A DNA stretch of 64,000 nucleotides. Origin: Streptomyces sp. NBC_00259 (GTDB lineage Bacteria; Actinomycetota; Actinomycetes; Streptomycetales; Streptomycetaceae). Of the stretch, positions 46,201 to 51,453 are shown piece after piece. A program made the translations under genes and the position numbers. The notes beneath the pieces are model-generated. The model did not search any database, was not told where the DNA came from, and saw only the letters and a list, made by a program, of their open reading frames with translations. Every line of letters starts with the position of its first letter. Positions within the stretch are counted from its first letter, which is position 1. The DNA lies in assembly GCF_036181745.1 (NCBI RefSeq), contig NZ_CP108080.1, forward strand, positions 7,567,501-7,631,500. The letters are read 5' to 3'.

Positions 46201-46960
46201 GGGCGAAGTTGGCGGCCGAGAGCAGGGTCGCCCGGTGGCGGGCCGCCGCCTCCAGCCACCGCGCGGGCCTCTTGGCGAACGTCAGGGGTTCGAGCCGGAC
46301 TTGCTTGATCCGTGCCGACAGCGGGACGAGGTGGGTGCCGATCAGCCCCATGTCGTGGAAGTACGGCATCCAGGTGGCCACCACGTCCTCGGAGGTGATG
46401 CCGGCAGCGGCGCGGATCTGCGCCAGATTGGCCAGCACGGCCGCATGCGTCAGTTCGACCCCCTTGGGCGCCCCCGTACTGCCCGAGGAGAACTGGAGGA
46501 ACGCCACGTCGTCGGGCGCCCGCTCCGGTAGCCGTCGTGGAGCGGGGTGTTCCCGCAGCCCGTCGAGTGTCAGGGAGCGTACGGGGTGGGGGAGGGCGTC
46601 GAGCAGCGGAGCGGTGGCCTCGCCGAAGGCCACCGGCGGTCGGCCGAGGAACTCCCATACGGGCAGCACCCGCCGTACGTCCGGGGCGAGCGGCACCGGG
46701 ACGAGTCCGGCGGCGACGGCGCCCCAGAAAAGCGGCAGGAACTCCTCACTCCGGTCGGCCGGCAGCAGCACATGGCTCCCCGGCGCGAGACCCGCGGCGA
46801 GGAACCCTCCCGCGACGCACAGCGAATCGGAGAGCAGCGCGCGATGGGTGACGACCCGTTCGCCGCCGTCCCCGTGTACAAGGACGATCCCCTGTCCAGG
46901 CGCGGCCTCGGCCGCTCCGGACAGCACATCCAGCAACGCTGTTTCGCCGTTTCCCCGCAT
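34271..46960 (-). CDS. FAAL-PKS-NRPS megasynthase ending in an acyl-ACP-reductase-like domain
   Basis: 4,229 residues from the ATG at 46960 (an in-frame ATG at 47059 would add 33 atypical residues; neither has a strong ribosome site). Domain order with key residues: FAAL about 1-560 (LQFSSGSTGAPKG, WMPYFHDMGLIG); ACP1 (GGSSVKA, about 654); KS about 770-1190 (DTACSSA Cys914, EAHGTGT, GSVKTNVGHL); AT about 1290-1600 (GHSVGE Ser1355, RAFHS, malonyl type); KR to about 2000 (GGAGGIGG, Tyr1972); ACP2 (GLDSLM Ser2183); C1 about 2240-2680 (HHAAADG); A about 2700-3190 (FTSGSTGRPKA); PCP (LGGDSL Ser3301); C2 about 3370-3800 (HHLIGDG); terminal domain 3843-4229, AAR-like (TTGHAATA, AVAGLGSIGSS, DDSFPHCFD, Cys4162). 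It probably activates a fatty acid, extends it once, reduces the ketone, adds one amino acid and releases reductively. Every core residue looks intact. Confidence 0.9.
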   Translation of the reverse strand: MRGNGETALLDVLSGAAEAAPGQGIVLVHGDGGERVVTHRALLSDSLCVAGGFLAAGLAPGSHVLLPADRSEEFLPLFWGAVAAGLVPVPLAPDVRRVLPVWEFLGRPPVAFGEATAPLLDALPHPVRSLTLDGLREHPAPRRLPERAPDDVAFLQFSSGSTGAPKGVELTHAAVLANLAQIRAAAGITSEDVVATWMPYFHDMGLIGTHLVPLSARIKQVRLEPLTFAKRPARWLEAAARHRATLLSAANFALALVERRVPHDTLARLDLTRVRMILVGAEPISPAVWRAFVGRMRPTGLAASAPQPVYGLAEATLAVTFPPPGEVARPLALDRAALSRGRAVDTAAGPDAVELMDVGSPVPGCAVRITDDAGEVVEDRRVGHIEVRGPQVARGYHRAPEATAGAFVEGWLRTGDVGFLREGRLCVTGRSKDVVFVDGRTFHAADLEEVAAGTPGLARCPVAVVGSTDPAGGGERVVVFLAPAPPLAAVPPELLREVGGRVREALGHDDVRVLAMPVRAFPRTTSGKVRRGVLRERFEGGEFPEIAGRGAAGVSGGGSLSGAPAASLPGQRVGSPAAEDPDGAEAAGLDRDSRALTLGAVGDSDARRDDTSPAPAPRSRRDVEAVVLRVWARALGLPVREIALNDDFRALGGSSVKAMEVLAALEDEFGAPLRPSDIRDHATVSALAGLILDSNSSGTSGTSGGSGGSDGLRSDGRPSHSPGADGSPSHGPRRDEARSRAPRPEPVRGAEPVIAVSGLACRFPGADTPEAFWDRLVEGYDAVTGVPDGRWADPSDSNARWGAFLDEPAGFDAGFFGIGEEEALSTDPQARILLELAHEALERAGYAGPRRCERRVGVFVAAGDSGYRKVLEQAYGEAELPAAALTGNLPNMLAARVAHCLDLTGPALAVDTACSSALVALHLARRSLQAGECDVAVVGGVHLNLTPTGYALLEKAQALSPTGRCHAFGAAADGFVPGEGGAALVLTRLDEAERAGDPVLAVLRGTAVNNDGRSLSLMAPNPLTQREVITQAYRDAGIDPENVSYVEAHGTGTPIGDPVEVRSLAHAFPPRADGRLRLLGSVKTNVGHLLNAAGMPSLVKVVLALGHRRLAPSPLRAEPSPAPALAGSGFALVEEVRDWEAPGPLIAGVNAFGFGGTNAHAVLEEAPARPEKDQVPSSGPRLLTLSAHGADGLRAAAAGLAEHVREHPGLTEGDVCAAVASARDEGPDRLAVVADGDLAARLDAVRDGEMPVGAAVRSRARLVLLLPGQGIRPHGQARALYADAPAFREALDEASDHAGPIGGRSLAAWCLDPDVAPDALDGTDIAQPLLVAYGVALARQVRAWGITPDAVAGHSVGEIAAACVAGTLSLADAVRFAAERGRLMAQLCAPGAMAAVRCDEETATALVADARGALSVAAVNGPDQVVLAGTEAAVERAIAELSARGVAARRLRVSRAFHSPLMDPALGPLAEAAGALALRPSVTPLISTVTAAWQPVPDPVYLRNHARQPVRFGAAVDRLLGDGYDTFVELGSGSLGGPVKAVAAAHPRGAGALVLAAGNRDGARGLLESVGRLWQRGVPLDRTAMDAGRARISVPTYPFQRRRYWPATAPEPRPLLHRFVWDDAPLTVGPGPRTVLLAGPDSPLARAFADRLTGRGVTVRRAGDPLPDGAPAPTAAVLLAGPAVEPDSATALDAAHRAMVTELQDLLPHLAHHTPRVLVVTEDVHVTGAGPEHPRPAQGILTGLTLALPEELPGVAAHSVDLSSLDQVEGRLDALDLELAARPAPPGGGEGRPSPAVAWRAGRRLVRTAEPVTTEPASRQAALPADGVYLITGGAGGIGGALARDLAGRGRPTLVLTGRSSVPPAGLLAELRALGATVEYHAADVSREADVEALLAALPRLDVLVHAAGVVRPGTLRAKTPEEVAEVLAAKTRGTALLARGLREHDLRPALCVAFSSVASVLPGLAGAIGDYAAANAYLDSFAAAERSVGRPWQAVNFAAFADTGLLAGTGLLAGTGLLAGTGLLAGTGLRADTGLIGGTGLRAGTGPLATGTSALDAGAARGPAPLATGEALEALRAACGTDSAQLMVADLGHPGTRPQRTPADAVVSPYRNAQPAPTTPRPPLAAGADGTRRARTEETGGVRPANATGLSDVLRQLLSEALHVSPDDLGDDVPLLGLGLDSLMAVDLVKRLEKELDRSLPITLFFEHRTLGELARQLDSEDASPAQDSVDSVAPSASEAADDGVPFSLTPVQLAFHTQGGLYPDVAAYGYVTQDVRGPLDPDLLGVALGLLADRHPMLRVRILPGQAAPAQAILASGHDRRTPDWYEVRDLPGSHPVEEELARLEEALCNRPFDLTAEAPIRAVLARTRAARSARLVLVVHHAAADGFSLNVLGEELWALYTALSQGRSPELPPLTTHFAAYAAHEQTERSEAALAEDRAYWREVLARRGEPLALPYDGDPLGLPEPPLLAHQVAPGPGLSAALREVAAAHDVSLFHLLLAAYARCLSRWGGDREDMSVNVARARRETRLPGIDRLVGPLADTLPVPVRIGADDSVHALAVRLRDAWPEAERHGRLTSLDLARLLPADGAGPRTAGPASFSFARFPVSLDPDCPVEVRPTSAGTASAATRLSLLCWESDGALSFSWNFPARLFDRTTIARLAREHVAELTEVAQAIAPPVPASPSAAPAPALALADEPSGVRPDIVARLCAQFRATPDAVAVDTGDGGVLTYAELDRASGALASRLRARGVTPGDLVGLLTEPGGDTVAGVVGILRAGAGWVPLDVAHPPARLTDQLERSRTRALVCHAATGTAATELAAATGITLVPVEDPVDEPVDRPPSARSAPSVPFAAWSDSAEPPAASSPESLAYVIFTSGSTGRPKAVPITRRSMTNYLDWALAVFEYGEGDRLAQTASPCFDASVRQLLAPLLVGATVVTLPRQLLRDPEALLDRVEQARISVWSSVPSLWSRLLEAAETRVRDGRPAPDLSALRWIHVGGEALPPAHVRRWYDLFGPGHRIANLYGPTEATINATFHIIDGRPADDVRTLPIGTPLTGTEVDVVAADGRRCAPGEPGELLIAGVGLTPGYLHEPELTSAAFTEREGRRWYRSGDRVRRDGDGVLEFLGRLDDQVKVHGHRVEPGEIESVLLTHPAVARAAVVHRDERLSAFVQCRPGVATQDSTALRAHLARTLPEYMLPARIHLVDDLPLTGTGKIDRARLTAPAPASLPSSAPASLPASASASASVPATGPERPAGATAPGTLPVTPTEVLLARVWSELLDREEIRREDDFFALGGDSLLVLQVFARLREEIQVLPRPTVVYDHRTLAALAAAIDSAAADRPAEGLDDRPAEGLDDRLDDGSVGTEDRLARDDVQTHSPSPFPLAPSQRGFLLAEAMAPGSPTAWLACLRVDGPLRPEAFQRAVDACVVRHPMLRTVFPAGTRPPVQQELPPALRLPVDFETLAEPGLLASRIAEERARRFESWAWPLLRLRLLTLGPDEHALVVHAHHLIGDGYSVALLGRELLAVYDRVVRGEPAELPPLRGTFRDHVTLQERMASGSTARARLGAPYRRPALGRHAGSATPDTDRTAHPYHSTGFTLDADRVAALRRIAASAGTTLFAPVLTAYYRTLAAETGQEDLILGLAVSGRDDAQPDAHLVFGPYAAAVAVRPGPPPGEGKAERTFAEDLRAVVDEVEAARTQGVHALPRDGGLPPAAQFFFTFLDFSALGPLDGDTLSVRWDDGDAVLAPPPVGTDTFLAVRPVGEGELRVTLRASAAAFPDESAFASFTGTLRSAMADGADGAGGGDGAVGAEAANPAPRTRVTTVGQESEPVTHDPSPAVGVLDSALVGYLPPPGQLAALASLGSPGGPAAEAASREQLRHLLFPDGRPRLVEEIGTPLGRSGFVCLPLFADELASTSDLADRTARAVEYASSLGARCVSLAGMIPSLTAYGFAVLRETDTPTALTTGHAATAVSVVKTVHAALARTDRELGDLVVAVAGLGSIGSSSLELLLALASEPPARLLLCDVAGSAPRLRNLAVDLVARGLARNVEVHESGPTLPAAVYEAGLLVTAVSGDGAVLDVSRLRSGAIVVDDSFPHCFDTTRALARMRERRDVLIVGGGLLSVGSVERRTAPGLPPAAAAGYAARSWLPGTIASCRLESLLHAAHPELPLVQGLVDARLALAHWRGVEAVGIEAGPLHLLGHAVAAEDGDLDGFPSRPAGSR
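40821..40964 (-). repeat. 18-bp minisatellite inside the megasynthase, encoding TGLLAG repeats
   Basis: Eight 18-bp units (CCCGTACCGGCAAGGAGC on the plus strand), the four central ones (40875-40946) identical. They encode repeated TGLLAG hexapeptides, then diverged TGLRAD, TGLIGG and TGLRAG, directly after the KR core (AAFAD) and before ACP2. The unit is a multiple of three, so the frame is safe when copies are gained or lost. It is a flexible inter-domain linker that has expanded by slippage. Confidence 0.9.
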
Positions 46961-47152
46961 CGATGCCCCGTGGTCTGCCTGCGGCAGGCCCTCCCACAGT
47001 CCGCGAGAGCGACCGCCCGCGGTTCGGTCTGGTCTGCCGTAATGATGACTGATCTTCATTCCGCACCGCGGCGGGGGCGGCGGTCACGGCGAAACGCTTC
47101 GGCCGAGGGCGGCGAGTTCCGGCGCTGAGAGGTGTTCGATCCGGATGGCGAG

Positions 47153-47179
47153 GGCCCCGAGAACGTCGTTCTCGGGGCC
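47153..47179. terminator. perfect 12-bp hairpin between DUF427 gene and megasynthase
   Basis: GGCCCCGAGAAC (47153-47164), loop GTC, then GTTCTCGGGGCC (47168-47179). It is downstream of the DUF427 gene on the minus strand. The megasynthase promoter should then lie within about 46,961-47,150. Confidence 0.75.
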
Positions 47180-47270
47180 GTGGACGGTGTGGGTGTCGGC
47201 GACCTGCCGGGCCGTGCCGGGCCATGCTTGTGCGGACCGTCACCCGGCGGATGCCATGGGTCACGCGCCT

Positions 47271-47597
47271 CTAGTCGGAGACCTCCACCTCGTAGAAGCA
47301 GAGGTGATCCTTGATCTGTGCGACAGCGTCCTTCGGCTCCGGGTACGCCCACACGAGGTCGGGGGCGTCCGGCAGTGACCAGTAGGACGCCGTCCCCTTG
47401 AAGGGGCAGTACGTATGGGTGTCCGAAGGGGCGAGGAGGTCCAGGCGCACGTCCTCGGGCGGGATGTAGTACCGCACCGGGGAACCGGTCTCGCGCAGCA
47501 CCAGCGGGCGGTCCGTCTCGGCCAGCACCTGGTCCCCGTGCACCACGCGCACGCGCCGCTCGCCCTGTTCGATCGTGATCGTGTGTCCATCGGCCAT
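47271..47597 (-). CDS. DUF427 domain protein
   Basis: 108 residues, the usual size. Family motifs: VRVVHGDQVLAETDRPLVLRETG, PVRYYIPPEDVRLDLL, THTYCPFKGTASYWSL and a terminal CFYEVEV. The fold is a small beta barrel of unknown function, common in actinomycetes. The CPFKG Cys and the aromatic YW are conserved. It starts 41 bp after the type II thioesterase stop and is followed by the terminator at 47,153, so it is probably the last gene of the thioesterase-side operon. Whether it takes part in biosynthesis is unknown. Confidence 0.88.
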   Translation of the reverse strand: MADGHTITIEQGERRVRVVHGDQVLAETDRPLVLRETGSPVRYYIPPEDVRLDLLAPSDTHTYCPFKGTASYWSLPDAPDLVWAYPEPKDAVAQIKDHLCFYEVEVSD

Positions 47598-47637
47598 ACC
47601 CGGACAGCACTCGCCGGGCTCGTCTTGTTCCCGCTTT

Positions 47638-48441
47638 TCACGCGCGGGCGGACCGCATCCCCCGCGGCCGCGAATCCGGCGATCTGCGGGTGAGGGGCAT
47701 GAGGAGGTCCTGGAGGCAGGTCAGGAAGCGGGCCTCGTGCTCGCGGAGATAGAAGTGGCCGCCGGGGAACATCCTGACGCTGAGAGGTTCCAGGGTGTGG
47801 TCCTGCCAGGCGGTCAGGGCCCGCGCCGTCAGGCGGTCCCCGGTGCCGGCGAGGACGGTGGTCGGGACCGGCAGGGGTGGGGCCGGGCGGTGGCGGTAGC
47901 CGGCCACCAGGCGGAGGTCGGTGCGCAGGGGGCGGGCCACCAGGGCGCGGAGCAGGCGGGAGTCGATGATCTCCGGGGGGATTCCGCCGTGGCGGTCGGC
48001 CACCGCGCGGAGGAGTTCGGTGTCGGAGAGCTGGTCGGGGTCCGTGGGGGTGTGCGGTAGGTGAGGCGCCGGGTAGGCGGACACGACGAGTTCGTCCGGG
48101 AGGCGGCGGCCGGTGTCGCGCAACGCCCGGGTCGTTTCGTAGGCGAGCAGCGCGCCGAAGCTGTGGCCGAAGAACGCGTAGGGGCGCTGCGGTTCGCCGA
48201 ATGCGGTCTCGGCGAGCAAAGCGGCGACCAGGCTGTCGATGTCGTCGCCGTCCGGCTCGTGGTGGCGGGGGCCGCGGCCGGGCAGTTGGACCACGTGGAG
48301 CTCGACGGGCGGCAGCAGATCGGCCCAGCGCATGTACTCGACCGGGTTTCCGCCGGCGTGCGGGAAGCAGTACAGCTGCGGGGCGCCGGGGCGGGGCGGG
48401 CCGGAGAGCAGCCAGGCGCGGTGCCGGCTCGTCGTGGCCAA
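47638..48441 (-). CDS. type II thioesterase, copy A
   Basis: 267 residues assuming a TTG start at 48441, which follows AAGGAG at the end of copy B; no ATG or GTG fits. Alpha/beta-hydrolase motifs: QLYCFPHAGGNP (oxyanion), HVVQLPGRGPRHHE, FFGHSFGALLAYE (Ser nucleophile) and MFPGGHFYLREHEARF (His). Length and the GHSFGA elbow are those of editing TEII enzymes that clear wrong acyl groups from carrier proteins. Two TEIIs side by side in one cluster suggest clean-up of two assembly systems, PKS and NRPS. The spacing to copy B is five bases, so the two are co-translated. Confidence 0.9.
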   Translation of the reverse strand: MATTSRHRAWLLSGPPRPGAPQLYCFPHAGGNPVEYMRWADLLPPVELHVVQLPGRGPRHHEPDGDDIDSLVAALLAETAFGEPQRPYAFFGHSFGALLAYETTRALRDTGRRLPDELVVSAYPAPHLPHTPTDPDQLSDTELLRAVADRHGGIPPEIIDSRLLRALVARPLRTDLRLVAGYRHRPAPPLPVPTTVLAGTGDRLTARALTAWQDHTLEPLSVRMFPGGHFYLREHEARFLTCLQDLLMPLTRRSPDSRPRGMRSARA

Positions 48442-48446
48442 GGCGC

Positions 48447-49211
48447 TCAGCTCCTTCCGGGCGCGGCCAGGAAGCGCTGCGAGAGGTGGGTGAGAAGTTC
48501 TTCGGCGCGGTCCTGGAGGTAGAAGTGGCCGCCGGGGAGCGGAAGCAGCTCGGCGGTGCTCGACGAGTGGCGGGCCCATTCGTCGGCCGGGCCGGCGGCG
48601 TCCTCGTCGTCGGTGCCGTAGGCCACGATCAGCGGTATGTCGAGGGGTTCCGCGGGAGCCGGGCGGTAGGTCTCGATGAGGGTGTAGTCGGCGCGGAGGG
48701 CAGGCAGGACGAGCTGCCGCAGTTCCGGATCGGCGAGCACGGCGCTGTCGGCCGCGCCCATGTCCAGTACGTCGGCGATGATCGCGTCGTCGCCCCGGAC
48801 GTGGATCGCGTCGCCCGCGAGGAGGCGGTGCGGGGGCGGGGAACCGCTCACGACGAGGCCGGCCGGCCGTACTCCATGGACGTCGGTCAGTAGGCGGACG
48901 GTCTCGTAGGCGATGGCAGCGCCCATGCTGTGGCCGAAGAGCCACAGAGGGCGGTCCGCGAGGGGCGCGAGAGCGGCGGCGACCTCCCGTGCCATGTCCG
49001 CCATGGTGGTGACGACGGGGTCGGCGAAGCGTTCGTGGCGGCCGGGGTAGCAGACGGCGAGGGCTTCGATGCGGGAGTCCAGGTGCCGATGCCAGTCACG
49101 GAAGGTGGACGGGGAGCCGCCGGCGTGGGGCAGGCACACCAGTCGGGCGAGCGGGTCGCGGCCGCGCGGTCCGGCGGCCGCGAGCGGGTGCAGCCAACGC
49201 TGGTCGGTCAC
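48447..49211 (-). CDS. type II thioesterase, copy B
   Basis: 254 residues from a GTG at 49211 that overlaps the phosphopantetheinyl transferase stop by four bases (GTGA). Motifs: RLVCLPHAGGSPSTFRDW, ALAVCYPGRHERF, LFGHSMGAAIAYETVR (Ser) and PLPGGHFYLQDRAEELL (His). The lid region (GDDAIIADVLDMGAADSAVLADPELRQLVLPALRADYTLI) is TEII-like. The two copies differ widely, so this is not a recent duplication. Its tight coupling to the PPTase and free A-domain genes ties it to the discrete NRPS part of the locus. Confidence 0.92.
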   Translation of the reverse strand: MTDQRWLHPLAAAGPRGRDPLARLVCLPHAGGSPSTFRDWHRHLDSRIEALAVCYPGRHERFADPVVTTMADMAREVAAALAPLADRPLWLFGHSMGAAIAYETVRLLTDVHGVRPAGLVVSGSPPPHRLLAGDAIHVRGDDAIIADVLDMGAADSAVLADPELRQLVLPALRADYTLIETYRPAPAEPLDIPLIVAYGTDDEDAAGPADEWARHSSSTAELLPLPGGHFYLQDRAEELLTHLSQRFLAAPGRS

Positions 49212-49864
49212 TGAGGTGTTCCTCTCTCGGTGCTGCTGAAGGCGCAGGTCAGGGGTATCGGTGACGCGTGTCGCAGGCTCACCCAGCGGTAGTCGCCCCA
49301 GCGGCCGACCCGCCCGCCAAGAGGCACGTCGAGGCTGAACGCGGGGCCCGCCAGGCCGGTTCCGGCGGCTTTGCCGCACGCTTCCTTCACGGTCCACATC
49401 CAGGTGAACTCGCGCGCCCGGTCGGCCGGTGGCAGTGCGGCGAGCTGGTCCCGGCGGGCGGGCACGGACCAGGCGAGCACCTGGGCGGAGACGTCCTGCG
49501 GCGGAGTCTGGACGTCGACGCCGACGGCGCGGTCGAAGGCCACGCCGACGGCGCAGGCGTCGGCGACGTGGCTGACGCTGATGCACAGCCGTGGGTGGCC
49601 GAGGAGGACCGGCCGGCCGGAGGGCGTGTAGCCGATGTCGGCGCCGGCCGCGGCGGGGAAGCGGTCCCGGAGCAGGGCCCGCAGCAGTCCGCGGGTGCGC
49701 AGCCGGTCCGTCCGCCTCCGCGGGGGCAGTTGCCGGGCGGCGCCGCGGTCGGCGACGGTCGTCAACCCGGTGAGCGGGGTGTCCTCGAGGGGGTGGGCCA
49801 GGGTCACCCACACACCGGGTCCCACCTCCAGGCGAGGTGGGACCCCGGCGGGCGGCGGTGTCAC
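49208..49864 (-). CDS. Sfp-type 4'-phosphopantetheinyl transferase
   Basis: 218 residues from a GTG at 49864, overlapping the upstream A-domain stop by four bases. It transfers phosphopantetheine from CoA to the Ser of carrier domains. Motifs: SGRPVLLGHPRLCISVSHVADACAVGVA (P1), VGVDVQ (P2, Mg-binding; the second acidic residue is replaced by Gln), and FTWMWTVKEACGKAAGTGL (P3, WxxKEA). It is expected to activate the ACP/PCP domains of the megasynthase, the C-A-T protein and the free carrier at 54,643. Having its own PPTase makes the cluster self-sufficient. Confidence 0.9.
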   Translation of the reverse strand: MTPPPAGVPPRLEVGPGVWVTLAHPLEDTPLTGLTTVADRGAARQLPPRRRTDRLRTRGLLRALLRDRFPAAAGADIGYTPSGRPVLLGHPRLCISVSHVADACAVGVAFDRAVGVDVQTPPQDVSAQVLAWSVPARRDQLAALPPADRAREFTWMWTVKEACGKAAGTGLAGPAFSLDVPLGGRVGRWGDYRWVSLRHASPIPLTCAFSSTERGTPQ

Positions 49865-51453
49865 CGGGTGATGCCTGCCTCGGCCAGCACCCTGGCCCGG
49901 TCGACCTTGCCGGTGACACCCAAGGGGAGGTCGGCGTGCAGGCGGATCTCGGACGGGACCATGTAGTCGGGCAGGGTCCGCAGGAGGGAGCCGCGCAGCG
50001 CGGAGCGGAAGACGACCGGGTCGTCGCGGTCGGCAGGGTCCAGCGGGACGACGTCCGCGACGAGCCGGTCGCCGCCGTCGGCACGCTGTTCGACACCGAC
50101 GATGGCGTTGCGGACGCCTTCGACGGCCTGGAGGGCCGCCTCGACCTCCTCCAGTTCGATGCGGAATCCGCGGAGCTTGACCTGCCGGTCGGCGCGGCCG
50201 AGGAACACGAGCTCCGTGCCCTGAACGGTGACCAGGTCACCGGTGCGGTAGTAGGTGCCGTCCCGGCCGGGGAGGGAGACGAACCGCTCGCCGGTCAGGT
50301 CGGGCCGGCCGAGGTAGCCCTCGGCGACGCAGGGGCCGCCCAGGTAGAGCTCCCCCGATTCGCCATTGCCGGCTTCCTGGCCGGCGGCGTCCAGGACGAC
50401 GGAGACGTGGCCGGGAAGGCAGTGCCCGATCGGGACCCGATCGCCCTGCCAGCCCTGGCCGATCCAGTAAAGGGTGGCGGTGACGACGGTCTCGGTGGGG
50501 CCGTACGTGTTGCAGACGGGGATCGACCCGAGGGGGCCGTTGGCCCAGTGGCGGACCACCGCGGGGTTGGCCGCCTCCCCGCCGAAGATGATCCCGCGCA
50601 GCGAACCGAGGCAGTCGATGTCGTCCTGCGACAGCTCCTCGCCGAAGAAGGCCTCGAAGTAGGCCGTGGTGCAGGAGATGTACGTGACCCGGTGGGCGCG
50701 GACGCGTTCGAAGAGCTGGCGGCCGGTCCACAGCGCCGCGCCGCGCAGGAGCACCGTCGAGCCGCCTGCCAGAGGAGCCCACATCTCCTCGACGGCCGCG
50801 TCGAAGCTGGGTGACGCGAAGGACAGCAGGATGTCCTCGGCGGTCATGCCGTAGCCCTCCAGGGCGCCGAGGAGGTGGACGGCGAGCCCGTGGTGGCCGA
50901 CGGCGACGCCCTTGGGCCGGCCGGTGGAGCCGGAGGTGTAGATGACGTAGGCGCGGTCGTCGGCCGTGGCGCGGTGCGGGCGGATCCGCTCGACCCGGTC
51001 GTCGTCCGTGTCGGTGACGGCGGGAACCGTGACCCGTTCGGTGCGCAGACCGGTGGCGGTGGTGCCTTCCGCGGTGGCGAGGACGACGCGCGCGCCGGTG
51101 TCGTCGAGGACGTACCGCAGACGCTCCTCGGGCAGCCGCGGGTCGATCGGCACCCAGGAGGCACCGACGAGCCAGGCGCCCAGGGCGGCGGCCGTGAACG
51201 CGGGGTTGCCGGGTCCCACCAGGGCGACGGTGTCCCCGCGGGAGCAGCCGTGCGCCAGGAGCCGTTCGGCGACCTCGTGAGCCGTGTCCCACAACAGGCC
51301 GTAGGAGACCTGGTCCTGGCCGCAGAGTACGGCCGTCTTGTCGGGGTGGCGGTGGACGTGGGACTCGATCAGGTCGATGATCGTGCCGCCGGCGGGAGCC
51401 GTGGCGAGGGCCGTGGCGGCGGCCTCGGCTGTGGACGGGCGGGGGGCGGTCAT
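49861..51453 (-). CDS. stand-alone NRPS adenylation enzyme 1
   Basis: 530 residues, only an A domain. Core motifs: YVIYTSGSTGRPKGV (A3), NTYGPTETVVT (A5), GELYLGGPCVAEGYLGR, YYRTGDLV (A7), KLRGFRIELEEVE (A8) and VTGKVDRARV with the A10 Lys. No carrier domain follows. The pocket begins FDAAVEE (Asp235, Ala236, Glu239 by alignment to the Phe-activating standard); I cannot assign the substrate. The ATG at 51453 overlaps the C-A-T stop (ATGA), so it is co-translated with that NRPS. It probably loads the free carrier protein or the C-A-T carrier in trans. Confidence 0.92.
   Translation of the reverse strand: MTAPRPSTAEAAATALATAPAGGTIIDLIESHVHRHPDKTAVLCGQDQVSYGLLWDTAHEVAERLLAHGCSRGDTVALVGPGNPAFTAAALGAWLVGASWVPIDPRLPEERLRYVLDDTGARVVLATAEGTTATGLRTERVTVPAVTDTDDDRVERIRPHRATADDRAYVIYTSGSTGRPKGVAVGHHGLAVHLLGALEGYGMTAEDILLSFASPSFDAAVEEMWAPLAGGSTVLLRGAALWTGRQLFERVRAHRVTYISCTTAYFEAFFGEELSQDDIDCLGSLRGIIFGGEAANPAVVRHWANGPLGSIPVCNTYGPTETVVTATLYWIGQGWQGDRVPIGHCLPGHVSVVLDAAGQEAGNGESGELYLGGPCVAEGYLGRPDLTGERFVSLPGRDGTYYRTGDLVTVQGTELVFLGRADRQVKLRGFRIELEEVEAALQAVEGVRNAIVGVEQRADGGDRLVADVVPLDPADRDDPVVFRSALRGSLLRTLPDYMVPSEIRLHADLPLGVTGKVDRARVLAEAGITR

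Noticed and set aside
46961..47059. Longer start of the megasynthase at 47059
   Set aside because: The added 33 residues are Gly/Arg/His-rich and outside the FAAL fold, with no clear ribosome site. The choice is not certain, as the 46960 site is also weak.
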